In this document: positions 10,600 to 22,015 of the stretch, one piece after another
Position numbering within the stretch: position 1 is the stretch's first letter
How the letters are laid out: each line of letters opens with the position of its first letter
NCBI GenBank assembly: GCA_031772625.1
Contig: CM062819.1
Span: 827,173,503-827,237,502 of the forward strand
Source of the DNA: Pinus tabuliformis
Lineage: Eukaryota; Streptophyta; Pinopsida; Pinales; Pinaceae
Reading direction: 5' to 3'
DNA length: 64,000 bases
The notes under the pieces: generated by a model
What the model was told of the DNA's origin: nothing
The model's input: the letters and a program-made list of their open reading frames with translations, nothing else
Databases searched by the model: none
Translations under genes and position numbers: made by a program

Positions 10600-11336
10600 T
10601 CTCATGGCCTTCTCTTCATCGAACTTCACATCTCTATGAACTACTGGCATCCTGTGAGATGGCAGGTACACTCGATAGTTGTGAGGTATATCAGTCTACC
10701 CCACAAATATGCCCAACTCAGCCATTGGTTCTAGCTTTTTTCTTGCATCCTTGGTAACATGACAGTAAACTGATGAACCAAATATCCTGAAGTGTGCCAC
10801 ATCTGGTTTCTTACCTAAAAAAAAAAAAAAAACTTCTTTTGGTGCACTCATCTTGAGAATCTGATGAGGACTCTTGTTTTGCACATATACAGTAGTGTTG
10901 CATGCTTCAGCCCACAAGTGCAACGTAGGCCCTAATCATGTAACATCACCCATGCAACTCCCTCAATACTTTTGTTGTTCATTTCATCCACCCCATTCTG
11001 TTGTGGGTTATGGGGTGATATTAACTCCTGTCAAATGCCTTTTGATGCACATAAGTTCTTGAATTCATTCGACACATTCTCCATTGTTATCACTCCTAAG
11101 AGATTTAACTTTCCTGCCAATATATTTCTCAACAAGTGCTTTAAATTCACAAAATTTAGTGAACATCTGATCTTTCTTCCGCATGAAGAAAATCAAGCAC
11201 TTACCCGAAAAATAATCTACAAATTACATAATACATGTGCTTGGTCGTGGAGGTTGTCGAGAACGGTCCACACACATCTAAGTGAACTCTTTCAAGGATT
11301 TCTTGTGCTCGATTGTCCTTATCATGAAAGGTAGCT
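10600..11336 (-). pseudogene. Copia A integrase remnant
   Basis: Minus-strand reading gives fragments of a copia integrase. 10923-10696 encodes 'MHLWAEACNTTVYVQNKSP', then 'PDVAHFRIFGSSVYCHV' and 'KLEPMAELGIFVG', the usual C-terminal core landmarks. A run of 15 A residues at 10817-10831 sits inside the ORF and encodes a phenylalanine stretch, probably slippage expansion. Upstream the catalytic core is frameshifted. Confidence 0.8.
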
Positions 11337-11900
11337 TTAGTGTACTTCCCCAATGTCCACTCTTTGCATGTGTCTCTGCTCTAGTTTACACTTGGGAAGT
11401 CCTATAGAAATTTGTTGCATGATCCTTAAAGCTTTGTGGTGCAAGTAATCCAATCTTCTATGCCACAACTCATTGATATCATGGCTCTGCAACTTCTCTG
11501 CTTTTCTACTCAAAGCAACACAATCTTCTACATCCAATTTGTAGAGGTTCTTCACCTGAACCCTGATCCGCTTCACTTGTTTTAAGGCTATGTGACGAAG
11601 GAAAGCCTTTCCTTTGTTGAATATCACATCATAGCCATGTTCCTCCAACATGGAAACTGAAACCAAATTCTTTTTCAAACCCAAAACATACATGACATCT
11701 TTTAATGTCAACAAAGAACTAGACTCCTTCTGAAAGGTAATAATACCGATGTCGGTCATGCTATACCTCCCATCATCTCCCATTTCGATGTGCATCTAGA
11801 GGTCCTTCTCCTCCAAGTCACTGAAGAACTCTTTGTTGTCGGTCATATGGAATGAGGCTCCACTATCCAGATACCACACACTACCCATCACCGATGTCAC
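11337..11900 (-). pseudogene. Copia A protease and gag-pre-integrase remnant
   Basis: The protease active site is intact as 'VWYLDSGASFHMTDNKEF' around 11870-11820. An in-frame TAG follows at about 11798, and the ORF reopens at 11795 ('MHIEMGDDGRYSMTDIG'). The gag-pre-integrase zinc region appears as 'ELWHRRLDYLHHKAL' near 11450. Order and spacing match the copia polyprotein. Confidence 0.82.
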
Positions 11901-11989
11901 CATGCAAGCGATGAGGGTGAAATATAGCTAGAATTGTGAAGCAAGAGCTTCACTTGCCGCTCCTCCCAAGGGCTTCTTATCAGCTTTCT

Positions 11990-12814
11990 TGTGTGAACAC
12001 TTCGTGGCATAGTGTCCCAGCTCGTGTCAGTGAAAACATTTAATCTTCGACATGTCCTTATTCTTGCTGTCTTTACTGGAATATGATTCTGAATGGGATG
12101 ACTTCCCTTTCCATTTCTTCGCCTTTCTAGCTAAGGTACAGTTCTCATCATCATCATGCTTGGATGAGGATCCATCTCTGGTTTCTGTTGAATCTCTTCT
12201 TGCACCAAGTAGGGCCACAAATTCTCCCACTCTAGTAGCTTCCCCCTCCCATTTACTAAGTCCCAGTAGTTGTGCCAACTCTTTGGAAGGACTAGAAGTG
12301 CTAGGCTAACCAGATCGTCTTCAGCAACTATAACACCAACACTTCCAAGCTCATCCCGACATTGGGTGAACTAGGTCAAGTACTTTGGTATTATGTCTTG
12401 TTTCTCCGACTTGATTTTTCTGAGCTTGTCCTTCAATGCCAGTTTCATGTGGTCACTACTATTTTGAAACAAGTTTGTCAAGGCCTTCCACATCGCATAT
12501 GGAGTCTCCTTACTGTGGAGGTTCGAGACAATATGACCTCGAACTCCTTCTAGGATAATCATTCTCGCCTTTGCCACAAATTTTATCCACTCTACCAGAT
12601 CTTGAGCATCAACTGTTGGAGGCTTAGGAATATCATTGTCTATGAATTCCTTAAGCTCGTTGTCTTTAAACACTGCCTCCATCTTGTCCTTCCAAGCAAT
12701 ATAGTTTGAATTACCCTCAAGGACATATTCAGGTCTCAATCCGTAAAACGACATCTTGTTGGCTTTGAAGTATGATACTGCAAATTCGATTTCACCTACA
12801 AAAGACAAACTCAT
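11990..12814 (-). pseudogene. Copia A Gag remnant
   Basis: 12814-12371 encodes the UBN2-type copia Gag core ('YVLEGNSNYIAWKDKMEAV', 'GVRGHIVSNLHSKETPYAMW'). After a disrupted stretch, 12278-12027 encodes the basic, serine-rich part and runs into a CCHC zinc knuckle. In the knuckle the second cysteine codon is TGA (reads CFH-stop-HELGHYATKC), a single nonsense change. The start at 12814 lies 26 bp from the primer-binding site, as expected for a short leader. Confidence 0.85.
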
Positions 12815-12839
12815 ATTCTCCTCTTCTAGAGTGATTTCT

Positions 12840-12851
12840 GTTCTGATACCA
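12840..12851 (-). other. Primer-binding site of copia A
   Basis: The minus strand reads TGGTATCAGAAC, matching the plant initiator-methionine tRNA site TGGTATCAGAGC at 11 of 12 bases, directly inside the LTR end at 12852. Confidence 0.85.
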
Positions 12852-13729
12852 TGTGGGAATTCCTTGTAGATTCAAACTGCTAATTGTAATATGCTAAAAC
12901 AATATACTTGAGTCTACTCTACTCATCAGCGAAAACAATTAAAGGATCGGGAAATCACGAAGCATATAAAAGAAAGAATTCAATCAACACATAACACAAT
13001 GATTTCCAAGGGAAAGCCACAACTAAAAACCCCTACTATCAATATATTGCATTAGTAAAAAAATATGAGAAGATTACAATGCTTTGCTCAAGCTCGAGCA
13101 ACCTTTGCACTATCCCTATCTGTCTCACAGCTTCCTAGACAATCCCAGGCCAATACTTAACCAATTTTTTGCTTGCCCAACTCCATATTTCCTTGCGATG
13201 TTTCCTTGGAAATTAGCCCCCTATTAATTAGGAAAATTCCTCAATTGGAATTGTGAATCCTCATTGGCCTTCCTCTTACTACATGCACCACATGTACAAT
13301 TTAGATGATTATACAACTGATAGTACACAGTCTCTGAGCTCCAATCTCAACTAGGTAACTCTTAGATCTGACATGTATGAGTTATTTATGTGTGAATCAT
13401 CAGTTTATTGGTTGATCATTGTAGACAGCACCACACTACTAGACCTCCCACTAGTTCCTCCAACAGTTGGAACTAGTTTAACTGACTTTAACTCAGTTAA
13501 ACTAAATTAATTAATTACAACTCAAAATAAACTCAACCAGAGCTCCTATAATGTAGGAGACACTCTACATGACTCAAGTTAGACCCTCAACTCGAATTAA
13601 CTGATCCAACCAAGTCAAATTAACTTAGTTAACTAATACAAGTTATCATCAGATGTGGAATTACAATTTTATTCCCAATTTAATTCAAGGACAAAATTAA
13701 ATTAGGATTTTCTTGTTGCATTTTCAACG
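12852..13729 (-). repeat. Copia A 5' LTR (shared with copia B)
   Basis: An 878-bp LTR. On the right it is followed directly by a polypurine tract (GAGAGGGAG on the minus strand, from 13738) and the 3' end of a second copia internal region. It therefore serves as 5' LTR of A and 3' LTR of B. The start base is mutated (CGTTG instead of TGTTG). Confidence 0.88.
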
Positions 13730-14844
13730 CTCCCTCTCAATAAGAAAGGAATTATCTGCCACCCCAATCCTGCCTCTGTGAAACTCAACTTTGCATCTTA
13801 ACAATGCCTTTGTCAAAATATTTGCATCTTGTTCTTATGTAGGAATGTACTCCAGCAACATGATTCTCCTCTACACACAATCTCGTAGATGGTGATACCG
13901 GATGTTGATATGCTTGGACCAATCATGAAAAATTGGATTCTCAGAGAGTTTGATACAACTCTGATTGTCATAATAAATCATAGTTGGATCCATCTGCTAA
14001 CCAAATAACCCAACAAGGATCTTCCTCATCTAGATAGCTTCACAAGTTGCTTGACTAGCAGCCATGTACTCTGCTTCTGTTGAACTAAGTGCATCTGATC
14101 TCTACTTCCTGTTGTACCAAGAAACTGTTGGAGACCCAATACTAAATATTCCCCCTGATGTGCTCTTAATGTTAGATGGACTTCCTGCCCAAACTACATT
14201 TGTGAAGCCTTGAAGCTCCACTCCCTCTGTCCGTTTGTACCAAAGATCAAACTGAGTGGCGCCTCTAAGGTATCACAACACATGTTTAACTGCCTTTCAA
14301 TAGATTTTGGTTGGCTTAACCATTGCTTGAGTACGCTGGCTAACTGCAAAACATATGTCTGGTCGGGTATTCACCAAATGCATAAGTGAACCCACATGTT
14401 GTCTGTAAATAGTAGCCTCCACTACTTCACCTGAAGAAGCATCTTCCTTCCTCCAATTCCCTTTTAGAGGAGTCTCCATGGGTTTGCTAGTCTCCATGTG
14501 GAACTTCTTCAGTATGTTGTTGGCATACTTGTCCTTAGAGACAAACAGTTCCTCATCTCCTTGCTATACTTCCATACCAAGAAATAATTCATGAGCCCCA
14601 GGTCCTTTATCTTGAATTCTCTTACAAGATCCTCTTTGCAATATTTTCCCAGCTTCTCATCACCTGTTAAAATTGAATCACCGACATATAATATTATAGT
14701 CAACAATTTACCTTCAATCACAGTATGGTAAAGGTTTGTATCTGCTTCACTTTTGGTGAAGCCCAATCTGGTGAAATAGTTGTCAATCCTAGTGTACCAA
14801 GCACGGGGTGCTTATTTCAATCTATACATCGCTCACTTGAGTAT
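13730..14844 (-). pseudogene. Copia B: truncated second copy (RNase H and RT)
   Basis: This stretch is strongly similar to 8778-9890 throughout, including the polypurine tract, RNase H remnant, 'GSLMHLVNTRPDICFAVSQ' (14497-14297) and 'MGFTKSEADTNLYH' (14766-14509). The catalytic YVDD is changed to YVGD ('LYVGDSILTGDEKL'). Similarity stops abruptly at 14844 after 'cacttgagta', where unrelated DNA begins. The A-LTR-B order is what unequal recombination between two copies would give. Confidence 0.85.
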
Positions 14845-15366
14845 TTAGTGGAACAAATTAGCCCCTTATCATATGTCCCATTAGGCATCTCACATAATTA
14901 ACAAACTTACATGCCATCGATAAATGAAGTAGAAAACATTAATATCCACAATAGAAAATCAACAACATATCACAAGTCCCCTTGGGCATCTCACTCACAA
15001 AAGATAAATCCATACCAACAAACAATCACATAATTCCACCAACTCCCATACATGAAAACATATTACAACCCCTTGAACAAATCAACCACTTATCATATTT
15101 GCTCCTTGACATCACACATGGTGAAAATAATACATAACAACCATCCACATAGTAATTGTACAAATTATCACAGGTGAAAACATACCCTCATCACAAGAGA
15201 AACTAAGGTTTCAACCCATCAAACCGTTCATAAGTGCAAGTGTTCATCTCAAGCACACTACAATTTCACTGCCCAATCAAACTCAAAAAGGTTAAGAACT
15301 AATCCCAAGTACAATGGTTGGTTGAAATACCAAATCCTTCACTAAAAGAGTGATTTTAGAAAAATA
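14845..15366 (-). other. Non-coding stretch, probable internal region of element F
   Basis: AT-rich, with no ORF or recognised motif. It ends at a primer-binding site for a minus-strand LTR, so it is likely the leader side of a largely deleted element. Confidence 0.4.
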
Positions 15367-15378
15367 GCTCTAATACCA
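15367..15378 (-). other. Primer-binding site of element F
   Basis: The minus strand reads TGGTATTAGAGC, one base from the initiator-methionine tRNA site. It adjoins a TG...CA-type LTR end (plus strand TGTTGAAATTTC at 15379). Confidence 0.7.
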
Positions 15379-15497
15379 TGTTGAAATTTCCCCTTTCTAA
15401 CTTTTGATGCAAAATATAAATTCCTTCTCACAAGGAAATTTCTCAAAGCTAGTACTTGTGAACTTGAGCCTTAAGATTGATTTAAAATACTAATTTA
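15379..15497 (-). repeat. Element F LTR, inner piece (interrupted by copia D)
   Basis: The LTR inner end lies next to the primer site. It is broken after 119 bp by copia D, whose ATTTA duplication (15493-15497 and 21650-21654) shows the break point. The rest of this LTR should continue from 21655; its outer end was not located. Confidence 0.6.
15493..15497. repeat. Target site duplication ATTTA of copia D, left
   Basis: Perfect 5-bp partner of 21650-21654. Confidence 0.85.
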
Positions 15498-15946
15498 TGT
15501 AGGAATTTATAGGGTAAGTTTCTCAGATAGAAGACCAAAGGACATTGCTTACAAATAAACCACAGATCAATACACCAGTATTCTTGAAATGGTTAAAACC
15601 CTCAAAGAGGGAAACAATCCACGGCCTGAGCCAACGCGACCACTTCAAGCAATTTATTAACAAAAGAAAGAAAATTTACATAAGCTTTTCTTATGAATGG
15701 TCACTCTACAAATGACCCTCCATGCTCTTTAAATAGAGATCATGGACCAATCGGGTGTTAAGCCACAGATCAAGTGTCGGTAATACCAAGGAGAGAATGA
15801 ACCATCAGATCACTTAATGTCTAGAACATATCTTGACCGTTGGATTGTAAGTTACAAAAGTACATAGTAAATAAACACACTTTACCTAACTCTACACTAG
15901 ACCAAGTTATACTTAACTATTTCCTATGTGTCGGAATATCCTAACA
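15498..15946 (-). repeat. Copia D 3' LTR
   Basis: 449 bp; the minus strand starts TGTTAGGATATTCCGACAC and ends CCTACA. A TATA-like CTATTTAAAG lies in the middle. Confidence 0.92.
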
Positions 15947-15961
15947 TCCCCCCTTAAGAAC
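15947..15961 (-). other. Polypurine tract of copia D
   Basis: Minus-strand GTTCTTAAGGGGGGA directly abuts the 3' LTR. The same 15-mer abuts the LTR at 58881 in the relative on the plus strand. Confidence 0.85.
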
Positions 15962-15989
15962 AATTGGGATAGGATTGAAGGATGTACAA

Positions 15990-16677
15990 ATATGACACAA
16001 TAGGAGAATGAAGGAGGCATTAGAGCCTATCCCCCATCAGTGACAACTTCCTAAACTCCAACCATAAAGCGAAGTTTAGTAAACTTCGCCTCTGTGAGAG
16101 GCTTTGTAAAGATGTCTGCAACTTGATCATCTGTTGAACAATATTGCACTTCAAGAACATGGTCATGAATGAGCTTTCTAATGAAGTGCATGTGTAGTTC
16201 AATGTGTTTGTTGCGCTAATGTTGGATTGGATCTTTGCATAGTTGAATGGCACTTTAGTTATCACACCAAAGTGTAGTCGGATGCTGCTGTTGAAAGCCA
16301 AACTCTGACAGGATCTAACGAAGCCACAGGGCTTCCTTACTAGTTTCTACGACGCCACAATACTCTACTTCTACTGAAGAAAGAGAAATGGCACTGTGTT
16401 TCTTACAATCCCATGTAATAGGTCTAGAACCAAGAGTGAAGACATAACCTGCAGTAGACTTTCGATCATCAAGGTCACCAACACAATCGGAATCAATGAA
16501 ACCAACCAATAAAGGAGATGCTTCTGTGCTATAATGAATCCCAAATTGAACTGTACCTCGAGCATAACGAAGTATTTTTTTAGCTGCTTTCGAATGACTT
16601 TCATGTGGGTTTTGCATAAACCGAGCAATAAGGCCAACAACAAAGGAAAGGTCAGGACTAGTATGGGTCAGATACAA
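15990..16677 (-). pseudogene. Copia D RNase H
   Basis: 16677-16315 encodes 'MYLTHTSPDLSFVVGLIA', 'LVGFIDSDCVGDLDDRKST' and 'AISLSSVEVEYCGVVETSKE'. The remainder (16301-16020) reads in other frames, so the ORF is shifted near 16310. Relative to 58317-58775, which reads TDSDWAGD and AEAEYRG, several conserved residues are lost (W to C, A to V, E-A-E to E-V-E). The C-terminal end lies about 40-60 bp from the polypurine tract, as usual. Confidence 0.85.
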
Positions 16678-16685
16678 AAGTTTTC

Positions 16686-17585
16686 CTACAAGCTGATGGT
16701 ATAAGGTAGCATCAACTTCAAGGGAAGTACAAGTGACTGAAATTTTGGCTCTACCCTGAGAGTTGGGGCTGGTTTACAATATTCCATGTGAAAGTGGTGT
16801 AGAAGATCACATGCATACTTTGACTGGGAAAGGGAAATACCTTCCTTGGATTGCAAGACTTGAAGACCAAGAAAATAATGCAAGTGTCCTAAGTCTGTCA
16901 TTTCAAACTGCTTTTTAAGGTTGGACTTCACATGGTTTATAAGGTTGGGATCACTACCAGTAAGGATAAGATCATCAACATAAAGAACAAGAATGATAAG
17001 AGACTTACCCACTTTCTTGGTGTAGGCAGTTTTGTCAAAATGACACCTAGAAAAGCCAGTATCTAAAAGAAAGTTATCCATTTTGGCATACCAAGCCCGA
17101 GAGGCTTGCTTGAGACCATAAAGGGATTTCTTAAGCCGACATACAAGGCTGGAGTCTGATTGTATAAAGCCAGGAGGTTGTTCCATATAGATTTCTTCAT
17201 GCAAGTCCCCAAGCAAAAAGGCAAATTTAACATCCATCTGATGGACTTCCCATTTGAAAGAGGCAGCAAGGGAAAGAACAAGGCGGATAGAGTTCATTTT
17301 GGCAACAGGAGAGAAGGTTTCAGTATAGTCGATGCCTTCAACTTGTGAAAAACCCTTAGCAACAAGACGAGCTTTATATTTATCAACTTTTCCATCTGGT
17401 CCATACTTGGTTCTGTAAACCCATTTGCATCTAACAAGTTTTCGTCCCTTTGGAAGAGGAACAAGATCCCATGTATCATTTGCCAATAATGAACGATATT
17501 CTTCATTCATAGTTGCATCCCAATCTAAATGCCCTGAAGCTTTTGCAAAGGTGTCAGGATCATAATTCGCTGGAGCTTGAGCCAA
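16686..17585 (-). pseudogene. Copia D reverse transcriptase
   Basis: A 299-codon uninterrupted stretch with the full RT core: 'NEEYRSLLANDTWDLVPLP', 'ARLVAKGFSQVEGIDYTETF', 'WEVHQMDVKFAFLLGDLHEE', 'SLYGLKQASRAWYAKMDNFL', catalytic 'LYVDDLILTGSD' and 'DLGHLHYFLGLQVL'. It ends early through a frameshift around 16740, separating it from RNase H. The best-preserved domain of the element. Confidence 0.92.
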
Positions 17586-17690
17586 TAAAGAAGAGGCTCT
17601 ATCAAACTGAGAATGAGCGCGACGTTGATCTGTAGGATCACCTGCAAGAGTACCTGCTGCATCCCGAGTAGCACAGACCCATTTTGGAAG

Positions 17691-18760
17691 CTAAGGAGCT
17701 AAAGGAGGATCCCGAGAAGGTGGGGAAGGATTTTCATCTTTGCTGTCATCATCTAAAGAAGAAATATTTTCAGAAGTAGAGGGGATAGAGAGAGGTGGCA
17801 CATCCGTCGAACTAGGCTCGTAGGCCAATATATTTTCAACAAACTTTACATCTCTTCTAATGATAATATTTTTGGATTTAGATGAAAGAAGTCTATATCC
17901 TTTGACATCTTCAGAATATCCAACAAAAATACATTTTTCACTCTTAGGTTCTAAGGCTTTATGTTTCTCATCTGGAATATGGGCCCATGCTTCACTTCCA
18001 AAAACACGAAAGTGACTGACATCTGGTTTAATTGAGCTCCATGCTTCTTCTGGAGTGATATTCTTTAAAACCTTAGTAGGAGTGCGATTTACTATGTAAT
18101 TTGCACAGTTAATTGCTTCTGCCCAAAAATTAAGACTATGTCCTTTAGATTGAAGCATACAATTAGCCATTTCCTTTAAGGTGTAATTCTTCCTTTCAGC
18201 TACACCATTTTGTTGTGGAGTATATGGAACAGTATGTTGCATTTGAATTCCATGATCAATGCAAAAGTTGATGAATTTGTTGTTAACATATTCTCCGCCA
18301 TTATCAAATCTTAGCTTAAGAATTTGATGTCCATATGTTTTTCAACAAAGGCCTTAAAGGCTAAGAACATGTTAAATACTTCACTCTTGAGTTTTAAGAA
18401 GTATACCCAAGTGCGTCTGGAGAAATCATCAATGAAAATTAAGAAATATTTGTAGCCAGAGAATGAAACAACTGGAAGTGGACCACATAAACATTATGCA
18501 CAAGATGTAAAGGGGTGAGGGGTGCCAAGAGGCACGTTTTTCAAAACTATCTCAATGATGTTTTTCGAGTACACATCCAGAACAAACACCATCCCTGCAA
18601 GATACCATAGGAAGACGTGTGACCATATTTTCTTTACATAGATTTTGAAGGGAGTGATAGTTTAAGTGACCAAATCACTCATGCCAAAGTTTGCTCACTT
18701 CATAATTATGAGCAACAAATGGGAACAGTTGACAACCCAAAGTTGTTAAACTTATACAAT
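17691..18760 (-). pseudogene. Copia D integrase
   Basis: 18242-17691 encodes the C-terminal half of the catalytic core and beyond: 'VPYTPQQNGVAERKN' with the catalytic glutamate, 'NFWAEAINCANYIVNRTP', 'VSHFRVFGSEAWAHIP' and 'EKCIFVGYSEDVKGYRLL'. The upstream half (18760-18243) is frameshifted. The HHCC region shows LWHE-stop-FGHLNYHSL with the C-x2-C part near 18580 still readable as CRDGVCSGCV. Confidence 0.88.
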
Positions 18761-18859
18761 CTTGTAGAATCATCAACAATGCTAGTAGCTAAAATCTATT
18801 TAGGATCTCTTAGGTCTTTATTTACAACATCGTGAAGTGAAAATTCAACGGTTTTACTT

Positions 18860-19150
18860 TCACCTGAATGAGTTATCTGATATACAGATAGAAGGTTGCA
18901 AGATAAGGTTGGAACACAATACATCATTAAATTGACCATTGTCTAAATGAACAGTTCCAGTCCCTACAACACTAAGAAATCTATCATCACCAACATATAT
19001 ATTTTTGGTGTTACAATCATTTAAATAAAAGAACATGGCTTTGTTTTTGGCCATGTGATAAGAAGCTTTAGAATCAAGGAGCCACTCATGAGAATGAGAA
19101 GAAAAAGATACATTTAGTGCATAAACAAAACCGAGATGCTTGACAACCAC
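18860..19150 (-). pseudogene. Copia D protease
   Basis: The ORF contains 'HEWLLDSKASYHMAKNKAMF'. The copia aspartic protease signature is D-S-G-A-S; here glycine is replaced by lysine (codon AAA), which should destroy activity. Downstream 'IYVGDDRFLSVVGTGTVHL' fits the protease fold of the family. Confidence 0.85.
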
Positions 19151-19259
19151 ATGCAGAAAGTGTTATTCCTGAAGATGAAGTTGAAGTTGAAGAGTGTTCC
19201 AAATGGATGTTATGCTTCTTCATTTTTACTTCCAAGGCTTCCATCTTCTTAAAGCATTT

Positions 19260-20132
19260 GGATTCTAAGAGGCCATTTCGATTACAAAAGTTGCAATGTC
19301 TATTAGTCTTCTTCCCTTTGTTTTTATTTGTCTTATCATTTTATTGAATTGATTTCTCATTGAGACTGAAATTGCTTACGACCCTTGTTTGGTTTAAGAC
19401 CATTCTTTTAAGGATACTGCTTCTTAAGATTCTTTGAATTTGGTTGTTGTTGGGCGGCTAAGGCTTTCTTAGAAGAGTTTCCAAGATTAAGAAGACCAAG
19501 ATGTAAGAGTTTTTCTTGTTCTCTTATTAAAGAATCACAAAAGGCATCAAAAGAGAGGGACTTGTAGTCTTGTCCTTGAGAAATAAAGGTTTCTCTAGTA
19601 GAATGGAAGGTGGAAGCAAACACAGAGTAGGCGGGTCCCAACTTAGTAAGAATAGAATAGATAACGATACCATCTTCTTTCTTAACCTTAACACCTTCCA
19701 AGAGAAGTCTAAGGGTCTTGAACTTGGACAAAAATCTTCAATGGAAGAAAAAGTATTGGGGTCCAACGTAAGCAACTCATTTTCGAGTTCATAGGTTCTA
19801 ATTTCATTTTTAATTCCAAAAACTTTAGTGAGTTGTTTCATTGTTTCATTAAGGATATCAAGTTCTGCAATATGGAATCTAAGGTCTGGAGAAATAGACA
19901 TCCCTATCAACCCACGTGCTTGATCTTGCTTATTTTCCCATTTGGTTGCCTTATCTTCATCTTTAGATTTAGTTTTTTGGCCTGAGGATATTTTGTAAAG
20001 ATCTTTACTTCTAAGTAAATCCATAATGTAGGACCACCATTGGAAGTAGTTGGTGCTGTCAAGAATAAATTGGCATGGACTTTCCATTTTAACAAAAACT
20101 GAATCTGTAGATGCTAAAACTAAGTGTTCCAA
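19260..20132 (-). pseudogene. Copia D Gag with zinc knuckle
   Basis: Starts at ATG 20132 with the UBN2-type Gag ('FILDSTNYFQWWSYIMDLL', 'ARGLIGMSISPDLRFHIAEL'). A frameshift near 19730 moves the reading to 19731-19408 ('FKTLRLLLEGVKVKKEDGI', 'FDAFCDSLIREQEKLLHLG'). The zinc knuckle follows near 19310-19260 as CNFCNRNGLLESKC. Spacing is CX2CX4-X-X4C, but the zinc-binding histidine is leucine. Confidence 0.88.
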
Positions 20133-20139
20133 AGGAAAG

Positions 20140-21191
20140 ATCTCGAAAAATTAGGCCGATTAAAAAAAAACAGCTGTGAAAACGACTTCCAAATGAAGAA
20201 GTTATGGTTTTTTGAAGAAAAATTGTTGAAGATGCCGACGAAGTGCGTGAATGGGCAGAAGTGAATGATAATTTTATATTTTAAAAAAAATCTCTCCTTT
20301 TCAAATTTAATCTAATTAGCTCACTTAAAAATAAAAAATTATATGGCCCACTTTTATAATGGTACTTTATGAGCTACTCACTAAATTGTAACTTAAATAA
20401 AAGATAAAAAGACTTAAAAATTATAAGTGACTCACTTTTTATAATGGGTGAAAACACTTTTATATAAAGTAACTTTAAAACATAAGTTACATGTGCTTTT
20501 TGAAAAAAGTAACTCAACAAAAAAAGACTTGAACTCAAAATCTCTATTCTCATAAAGTAACTTTGAACCAAATGAACTAGTTTAAAAGATTAGTAATTTT
20601 TAGAAAAGAGAGTGAAGCTTTGGGGTACGTGCTTACTTGAAAAAGCTATTTTTTCCTACAAAACAAAAAACCACACAACCCAACACAAACATACAAAAAA
20701 ACCAAACCTTACGGCTTGAAGTTAGCTTTCACCAACAACTAAATTTTTCCTCAATGTTTCTGATTTTTTGAGATCACACTAAGGCACGGTGGAAAAGAGC
20801 ATACGCATGAGAAAAATCATTCCTTTATGTTTCTGATTTGCCCAGATCGCACAGAGTTGCGGGGCAAAGAGCATACGCAAAATGAAAGGTATAGATCTGG
20901 TAATAAAAAAAAACAAAGAGCTAAATAAACTGAAATAAACAAAGAGATGAATAACTAAAACTGCAAATAAAAATTGTATACCTCCAGATCTTAAAAATAA
21001 CGTAGCTAGGGCTATCGGAAACCTTTTCGCGTAAAACAAAAGGGGTTCCTCACTGGAACAAATGCTCCTAACACAATAGAGCAATCCTCTCAACTTGAAA
21101 GCAGTAAAAAACAATAGATCTAGGAAACGACAGTCGCATCCACTCCTACCGGCTTCAAATTTGGAACACCAACAAATGCGGCTCTCAAATA
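20140..21191 (-). other. Copia D 5' leader
   Basis: About 1 kb of AT-rich untranslated DNA between the primer site and gag. The 141-codon ORF inside it (21204-20779) starts at the LTR boundary and shows no family features. Confidence 0.6.
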
Positions 21192-21203
21192 GCTCTGATA
21201 CCA
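21192..21203 (-). other. Primer-binding site of copia D
   Basis: The minus strand reads TGGTATCAGAGC, the perfect initiator-methionine tRNA site, directly inside the 5' LTR. Confidence 0.92.
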
Positions 21204-21649
21204 TGTAGGAATTTACAGTGTAAGTTCCTCAAATAGAACACCAAAGGACACCGCTCACAAACAGATCACGGATCAATACACCAGTATACTTGACGTGGTT
21301 AAAACCCTCAAAGAGGGAAACAGTCCACGGTCTGAGCCAACTCGACCACTTCAAGTAATTTATTAATAAAAAAAAGAAAATTTACATAAGCTTTTCTCAT
21401 GAACAGTCACCCTACAAATGACCCTCCATGCTCTTTAAATAGAGATCATGGACCAATCGGGTGTTAAGCCACAGATCAAGTGTCAGTAATACCGAGAGAA
21501 TGAACCGTCGGATCACTTAATGTCCAGAACATATCGTGATCGTCGGATTGTAAGTTACAAAAGCACATAGTAAAAAAACACACTTTACCTAACACTACAC
21601 TAGACCAAGTTATACTTAACTATTTACTATGTGTCAAAATATCCTAACA
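21204..21649 (-). repeat. Copia D 5' LTR
   Basis: 446 bp, partner of 15498-15946, TG...CA ends. Confidence 0.92.
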
Positions 21650-21654
21650 ATTTA
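21650..21654. repeat. Target site duplication ATTTA of copia D, right
   Basis: Perfect partner of 15493-15497. Confidence 0.85.
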
Positions 21655-21786
21655 TAATAGGAAAAAACAAACAATATTTCATCAAAGTCAGCCCAACACA
21701 CTAGGCAACCCAAGAGAAAAGATATTACGCATAAGACAAGTTTCATCCCTTAAGGCTCACTTTTCGAAGCATAAATCAAATCTAAA

Positions 21787-21968
21787 ATTCACTTTATTAC
21801 ACTAGTGCTACATCAGTAAACATGTCATGTTATCTTCAAAATGTTTTTGAAATCATTTAACAATTTCATCTTCAACTTATGTCAAATTAGCAAGACAGAA
21901 GTCTTGGAAACTAACAAATCATGAAGAGAATGATAATTGGAAATAAAATTTGAAACTACACAAGTATT

Positions 21969-22015
<47 letters not shown>

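Larger units (their letters stand above)
3457..13729 (-). mobile_element. Ty1/copia retrotransposon A (minus strand)
   Basis: The element has two LTRs of about 878 bp (3457-4151 plus 8594-8777, and 12852-13729), a primer-binding site at 12840-12851 and a copia-order polyprotein (gag, PR, INT, RT, RNase H) reading leftward. The 3' LTR is split by the 4.4-kb insertion H. There is no flanking target duplication on the right, because the 5' LTR is directly followed by another element's 3' end (copia B). All domains carry stops or frameshifts, so it is inactive. Confidence 0.88.
15498..21649 (-). mobile_element. Complete Ty1/copia retrotransposon D (minus strand)
   Basis: A 6152-bp element with LTRs 15498-15946 and 21204-21649, polypurine tract GTTCTTAAGGGGGGA (minus strand, 15947-15961), primer site 21192-21203 and a 5-bp ATTTA target duplication. 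Internal order on the minus strand is Gag, zinc knuckle, protease, integrase, RT, RNase H. The LTRs differ at roughly one base in ten by eye, so the insertion is old. Frameshifts and missing catalytic residues make it inactive. A plus-strand relative lies at 57900-59331. Confidence 0.92.

Noticed and set aside
20779..21204. 141-codon minus-strand ORF next to copia D 5' LTR
   Set aside because: It lies in the leader between the primer site and gag, and its start overlaps the LTR edge. No homology was seen.
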